A stretch of 64,000 bases of DNA from positions 1,054,001 to 1,118,000 of the forward strand of contig OZ025804.1 in NCBI GenBank assembly GCA_964019425.1, given 5' to 3'. The first letter of the stretch is position 1. Every line of letters begins with the position of its first letter. Shown here piece after piece: positions 60,101 through 64,000 of the stretch. The notes below the pieces were generated by a model that saw nothing but the letters and a program-made list of their open reading frames with translations, was not told where the DNA came from and searched no databases. The stretch is from Flectonema sp. DT1601 (Eukaryota > Euglenozoa > Diplonemea > Diplonemida > Diplonemidae). Made by a program: the position numbers and the translations under genes.

Positions 60101-61874
60101 TCGTGTAATTTGATTGCAAGAAAAGATTAATCGGAAGAATGAATCTCTGATAAGCACATCCACATTCATACCCTTCAGGAATACATGTAACAATACCATC
60201 ATCGTGAGTACATGGTTGATGGTTTTCAGGACAATAGAAATCACATTTTTCAGGTGAAATCTCAGTTCCGTTGTGACGGCTACACTCGTATTTTGAGCAC
60301 TTCTCTCCTGGAAAGCAATTTATCCCTCCAAACCCGTGATTACATTCACAGATACCGTTAGATAAATCACACGTACCACGACCACCCAGACATGGGACTT
60401 GATGAGGACAGATTGCTGTACTTCGTTCACAAGTATACCCAAATGGTGATAAACACTTTTTTGGATATAAAACATCAGAACACGAACAGTCCAGGGGATG
60501 AGTTGCTATCGAAGAATCTGGGCAGGTAGTGTTGTCACATTCAGAGTGAGACGTATCTAAAGAAAGGAGAGATGAACATTCACAACTAACTTCTGAAGAG
60601 TAACAATCAATAATTCCATGGCGAACACACCGAACTGGTGTATCATCAGGACAAGGACAGTCAACAAGTCGAGTTACCAATGCTGAGGTTCCCATGCAGT
60701 TATATATTACGGGTACTTCTGATATTGGAAGTACATTCGTGGAATGACTTCTGAAGATACCAACCAGAGCTTCACCTGTTAAGGATTGTCTCAGTGGATT
60801 GTATTCTGTTATTGGAGGGTCGTAGTCTCGATGAGAGGTGAGTACTTCAGTACAATTATGTCCTGTGAAACCATCTCTACAGACGCATTGACCTGATGAG
60901 AAATCACAGACTCGGTCTCCAAAATATCCACATGGTTCTGTTTTACAACTTTCGTCTTCCGAAATACAATAAAATCCATCTCTTGTAAAACACTTCTTTG
61001 AGAGATTCTTAGGACACGGACACGCCATCGGAGAGGAAACTTGTCTGTTTGAGTCTTTGCATAGAAATAAACGACAAGATTGAGATTTAAGCATCATTTG
61101 TGAAGTTCGAATGTCAGTCTGACAGCTGCAGTGACCAACATAACATGAAGGCCCTCCCAGAAGTGATAGTTCCGGACAGTGAACCATACCGACAGGACAC
61201 TCAGTTGTGGGTTTCTTTATAACTGAAATCAATGAGGAGGTGGTGTTTACTTCACACGTTCCTTTTAATAAATTACAATAACCAAATTGACCAATCGGAG
61301 AGGATACAAAACATTCTATCTGTTGACAGTCTGAGATACTCGATCCTACAATACATTCATATCCAGTAGATGAAGGGCATTTAAGAGGATGTGAACTTGG
61401 ACAAGGACACTCAACATAAGAACTGACGTATCGCCCTGTCTTGCATTGGACTTCTGATGATAATTGACGTTGAGGATCTGATGCGAAATACGACAGCAGT
61501 CCCAAACATTTTTTATTAAAGAATTGCTGAGATCCTCCACCTGAAGGAGGGAAGCAGATTTCTGATCCTTCGAAAGCAACTCCAATTTCAGATATCAAAC
61601 ATGATGACTTGCAACTACCGTCAGATAAATCTCCTTTTAAACAACGAGTTGAAGGACAACTTGCGTCACATTGAAGTTTCATGTTGCAGATGCCTTGAAA
61701 CCTGTTCCCTTCTTCATCAATCTCTTCACAAGTACCTCCTGATCCCAGTTGAGTACACTCACATGAAGTGTTCTCGGGATAGCAATCAAATCCTTTTTCA
61801 GTTGAGCATATTATGGGAAGGTCACCCGGACACTTCAGCAATCCGACAGCGAACACAAATAATAAAATGTTCAT
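30811..61874 (-). CDS. Giant multidomain membrane receptor/adhesin, 8,080 residues, 10 exons
   Basis: Exons, 5' to 3': 55358-61874, 52582-52716, 50224-52545, 39142-50107, 38347-38536, 36527-38281, 36189-36477, 35629-36112, 33594-33756, 30811-32232. Donors are GTTTGT, GTATGT or GTGTGT, acceptors AG; phases 1,1,1,2,0,0,1,2,0 all agree, and the total of 24,243 bases divides by three. The protein has a signal peptide, Cys-rich and EGF modules, CARDB-like sandwiches, a Ser/Thr stalk, IPT/TIG domains, a very long EGF array, a propeller-like region, an ephrin-receptor-like Cys-rich module, about eight membrane helices and a 250-residue cytoplasmic tail. This order (ectodomain, GCC2/GCC3-type module, helix bundle) is known from uncharacterised protist surface proteins. 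Adhesion or sensing is inferred. Introns 1, 8 and 9 hold tandem arrays. Confidence 0.85.
32345..33552. repeat. Tandem array in intron 9 of the giant gene (about 280-bp unit)
   Basis: Five copies begin with GAGTGTATCTCGGACGTAC at 32352, 32642, 32927, 33204 and 33482; spacings 290, 285, 277, 278. The last copy is cut short. On the minus strand each unit has AGTGTAT...ATACACT as a 7-bp inverted repeat around a TATAAAAAG. Copies differ mainly by a T-run and small indels. The unit is unrelated to the array in introns 1 and 8. Confidence 0.85.
34065..35579. repeat. Tandem array in intron 8 of the giant gene (about 290-bp unit)
   Basis: Units starting ACTCCATTTTGTCCG recur at 34065, 34356, 34642, 34933, 35224 and 35495 (spacings 291, 286, 291, 291, 271). 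On the minus strand each has an ATG with a short signal-peptide-like frame (MELPLI..FLFF), a GTAAGT donor-like site in most copies and a pyrimidine/GACAG acceptor-like end. The same unit fills intron 1. A fragment of it lies at about 33850-33880, followed by a 9-bp perfect hairpin (33891-33899 with 33910-33918). Confidence 0.85.
36189..38536 (-). CDS. Giant gene exons 5-7: TIG, membrane-proximal Cys-rich module, first helix
   Basis: Exon 5 (38347-38536) completes the propeller-like part (MFCLASVGSNIKVIKLNL) and begins a TIG (GGTFITVTGEGFF). Exon 6 (36527-38281) carries another TIG (GGEIVTVSGIGFVD), beta-rich sequence and an ephrin-receptor-like Cys-rich module (CKPCPPNALCNGT, CSVCKEGYGNSGGKC, CPKSEE). 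Exon 7 (36189-36477) has a basic, Gln-rich lead, one membrane helix (SLLITVVILAVCIGLVAVV) and the conserved HLQISSRVGDFGTQFPALL segment seen before the helix bundle in protist GCC2/GCC3 proteins. Confidence 0.85.
39142..50107 (-). CDS. Giant gene exon 4: TIG domains, huge EGF array, propeller-like end
   Basis: A single 10,966-base exon, residues 2992-6646. It opens with several IPT/TIG domains (IITIVGYDLW, SITLHGKGFG, TMTLTVRGKYF, TLTLTGFNFG). From about residue 3555 to 6250 it is a continuous array of several dozen EGF/laminin-EGF-like units of the form CPGG...PCSGHGTC..G..G.G.C.C..GY.G..C, some with a W-rich insert (GYWEGTKCDSC). After the array comes a Cys-poor region with bladed, propeller-like features (RPVLLFNAAEDI, KVFLITSDDLIY) that continues into exon 5. 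The unbroken frame over 11 kb argues for strong constraint. Confidence 0.9.
50224..52716 (-). CDS. Giant gene exons 2-3: Ser/Thr stalk, sandwich, two IPT/TIG domains
   Basis: Exon 2 (52582-52716) and exon 3 (50224-52545) are separated by an intron of only 36 bp. Residues about 2195-2360 are Ser/Thr-rich with repeated SxTxT and SES motifs, a probable O-glycosylated stalk. A CARDB/DUF11-like region follows (VIIMNSGAGWAGKT, LRIYNDGPTTATDV). Two IPT/TIG domains lie near 2790 and 2940 (SLTIWGQGFG and SIEIMGKNFVG, each after a Cys-Pro). Confidence 0.85.
53130..55262. repeat. Tandem array in intron 1 of the giant gene (about 290-bp unit)
   Basis: Eight units start at 53157, 53451, 53742, 54014, 54308, 54594, 54887 and 55158; spacings 294, 291, 272, 294, 286, 293, 271. 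Sequence is nearly the same as in intron 8, 18 kb away, including the two length classes (about 290 and about 272). Two units (near 53666 and 55081) have GGGTAAGTCC where others have GGATAAATCC, recreating a strong donor after the signal-peptide-like frame. Long open frames here (up to 356 codons) are a by-product of repetition. Confidence 0.85.
55358..61874 (-). CDS. Giant gene exon 1: signal peptide, Cys-rich/EGF region, sandwich repeats
   Basis: Encodes residues 1-2172. A signal peptide (MNILLFVFAVGLLKCPG) is followed to about residue 760 by short Cys modules with recurring CPCP...P.KC, EGF-like units (CVCRDGFTGHNC, CECNHGFGGINC) and one laminin-type EGF (LRGHWDP...CSKCLSGWYG). From about 760 on there are no Cys arrays but repeated beta-rich units with phrases such as VNNGPGWA and ISNYGPSTAQ, typical of CARDB/DUF11-like extracellular sandwiches, and many N-glycosylation sites. 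It ends at AATTTGACAG followed by GTTTGT, phase 1. Confidence 0.85.
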
Positions 61875-61893
61875 TGCATAGTTTTGGTGTGGG

Positions 61894-61924
<31 letters not shown>

Positions 61925-63554
61925 TTTTTTTTAAAAAAAAACTTTTTTTTTTTTTTTTTTCTTTTTCTGAAAAAAAAAAATAAAATTATTATTATTATTA
62001 TTATTATTATAAGCTATATCACTATCGTTGAGAATGAAGAAATTCGATGTCATTTTTTTTTTTTTAAAATTATTTTTCTTCCATTGTTTATATAATGAAA
62101 AGGGGAAAAAAAAAAAGTTATAAGCTACTATATTGTTAAATAATCAATAATAAAAACAAAAACAAGAACAACACTTGACTTTACAAGTTAACACAAACCA
62201 GCAGGTAAGAGAACCAATTTGGACTTTTTTTTTTTTTTTTTTTTTTTACCCCCCCTTCATACAAAAAAAAAAAAGGGTTATCCCCTTTCTTATTATGAAA
62301 TCAATAAAAAGAATTCAACAGGCATTCGATACAAAAATTCGAAAAAAAAAAAGTACATAAAAAGCAAACCATAAAAATACTAACAAAAAAAAAAATTTTT
62401 TTTTAAAAATTCCCCTCATCAAATAAAACAGGGAAGAGTAAACTACTTTCTTTTTTTTTTTTTTTTTTTTTTTTTATTTCCCCAAAAAATCCAACAAAAA
62501 AAAAAACCAATAATTTGGTACTACTAGTTGTAATTAGCTATACCGACAGGAAAGAACCAACGAAGTCAAACAAAGCAAGTAATAGTAACGACACTTAAAG
62601 AGAACCAGAGAGTAACTCTTTTAATGACCACCAGTACTGCGGTAGATGACCGGACCCCCCTCCCCCCAACGAGTAATAGATATCATTTCACAGTGGGATG
62701 CAACTAATTCTTTTTTATCACAAAAAAAACACTAAAATATAAAAAAAAAGAAAATATTACAAGAAAATATTACATAAATGTGAGAAGGAATAGAAGGACA
62801 TCGTGTATTAAGAAAAAGAATTAAGAAGAGAAAAAAAAAAGTTTAAAAATTCTGGGTCCAAATTTCAAAGAGCCAGAGCTATAATAATTAAAAAGAAAAC
62901 ATCAGTAAGAAAGAAAAGGTCAATTTTTTATTTCATTTTTTTTTTATTTTATTTTATGCTTTCTATTCGAAAGCGTGAATCAATTCAGAATACCTGACTA
63001 GTAATCTGAAATGAGAATTACCCTAGAGAGCAGCTAATAACGATGTGTGACGACTCTCCCTTATATAATATGATCCCCAACCCTCCCCTCCCCTGACAGG
63101 ATTAAAAAACACGTCGTTCAAACACATCAGCTACTCTGAATAAAGTAACTTTTTTTGAGATCTACTGAGATTTTTTTTTTTTTAAAAAAAAAAAAATCAA
63201 ACAAATATAAAGAATCCAAAAATAGCAACAACTAAAAAGGGGGGAAGGTCTAAAAAAAAAAAATTGAAAAATTGAAAAACGAGCGCAAATATAAATTCAG
63301 GTTAGCTTAAATGGGATAGGATGCTACCGTTTTTTATGTTTTTTTTTTTTTTTGAAGGAAAAAAAAAAAAAAAAAAATAGTATCACTCAACCCAATTTGG
63401 AACACACAAATTAATTCCTTCAGAATATCCATTACAAGTCAGTGTGTCGAATTAGAGGCCGCATCCCTTATTAAAGGATAGTTCTTGAGTAATTAATATT
63501 TTGTTTGTTTTTTTTTTAAGAATCTTACAGACGCTAATAATAATAATAAATATT
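61875..63554. other. Low-complexity intergenic region upstream of the giant gene
   Basis: Contains a (GTT)n tract (61891-61921), a long T run (61943-61961), a (TTA)n tract (61984-62011) and many A/T homopolymers. It must hold the giant gene's promoter, but I see no reliable element. No gene or RNA is supported. Confidence 0.5.
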
Positions 63555-64000
63555 TCATTTTCTTTTTAAAATAGTAACATTGTCCGCAGTAGAATCTTTC
63601 AATTCGTGAATTCCGTGTGCGTAAACACAACTCGAGCCGTATGGACAGCTTCCCTTGTCTTCGAAAACTCTGCAAAGTTTTGTTCTAAAAAGTTTATTTT
63701 GATCTTTAGATTTCAAAGTCGACGATGCGGGCCCAAGTTCATGTTTTCCATGAGCATATAAACAGCTGGCTCCGTATGGACATCTTCCTTGTTCAGTAAA
63801 CTTAGAACACAGAACAGTCTTAAACTTCGAAGGTACTTTCATCTTTTCATTTTGATAAGAATTCGACTTCCTTTCACGAACAACATCACCAGCAATGGTA
63901 AAAGTACACTTCTCTGGTTCTGACTGACGAGTTGTCGATTTGGTTGTTTTTAAAATATCCACATACGACGTAGTTTCTTTTTTTGGAGTTCCACTCCCTG
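63555..64000 (-). CDS. Tandem CCCH zinc-finger protein (TIS11/TTP-like), 5' end outside window
   Basis: An open frame from the window edge to a stop at 63555, 147 residues visible, no ATG needed inside the window. Two fingers of exact C-x8-C-x5-C-x3-H spacing: CSKFTEQGRCPYGASCLYAH and CRVFEDKGSCPYGSSCVYAH. Each is preceded by a lead-in of the TIS11 type (FKTVLC, FRTKLC) and followed by G.HEL. TIS11/tristetraprolin proteins bind AU-rich elements in mRNA 3' ends and speed decay. The finger linker is near the usual 18 residues. The C-terminus is short, only about 15 residues after the second finger. Confidence 0.85.
   Translation of the reverse strand, partial: GSGTPKKETTSYVDILKTTKSTTRQSEPEKCTFTIAGDVVRERKSNSYQNEKMKVPSKFKTVLCSKFTEQGRCPYGASCLYAHGKHELGPASSTLKSKDQNKLFRTKLCRVFEDKGSCPYGSSCVYAHGIHELKDSTADNVTILKRK

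Overview
The window is nuclear DNA of a unicellular eukaryote. It is AT-rich, with long homopolymer A/T tracts, short GT-AG introns (donors mostly GTATGT, GTTTGT or GTAAGT) and eukaryote-only families: CDGSH, FYVE, Cbl-type TKB, tandem CCCH fingers and a DDX5/Dbp2 helicase. A Cbl-like TKB would fit Amorphea (amoebozoan or protist relatives of animals), but this is inference and the species is not identified. Nearly every gene lies on the minus strand.

1-30 kb. Two clusters (0.8-6.8 kb and 23.8-30.0 kb) are built from the same modules: genes for an N-terminal ubiquitin-like domain plus BspA-type leucine-rich repeats and a C-terminal cysteine cluster, and a 53-residue zinc-ribbon minigene. Three LRR genes are intact (873-2258, 3328-4563, 5721-6731). 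One is split by a 696-bp insertion and one has collapsed to its last codons. Between the clusters lie a FYVE/coiled-coil gene, a secreted Cys-rich protein, a broken MULE transposase, a Cbl-like TKB exon, a CDGSH iron-sulfur protein, a membrane-anchored PDZ protein, a probable multi-spanning membrane protein in tiny exons, a DEAD-box RNA helicase and an SGNH-type acyl-esterase.

30.8-61.9 kb. Ten exons join in perfect phase into one 31-kb gene of 24,243 coding bases (8,080 residues). It encodes a secreted-then-anchored giant receptor or adhesin: signal peptide, Cys-rich/EGF modules, CARDB-like sandwiches, a Ser/Thr-rich stalk, IPT/TIG domains, a 2,700-residue EGF array, an ephrin-receptor-like Cys-rich module, about eight membrane helices and a cytoplasmic tail. 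Three of its introns are filled with tandem arrays of about 280-290 bp; two arrays, 18 kb apart, share one unit that carries a signal-peptide-like ORF and splice donors.

62-64 kb. A low-complexity intergenic stretch, then a two-finger CCCH protein running off the window.

Most notable: the 696-bp insert in the LRR gene has a perfect 20-bp target duplication, and its minus-strand 5' end folds exactly as an HDV-like self-cleaving ribozyme with the predicted cut at the element boundary. This marks it as a short, recent non-LTR retrotransposon derivative.
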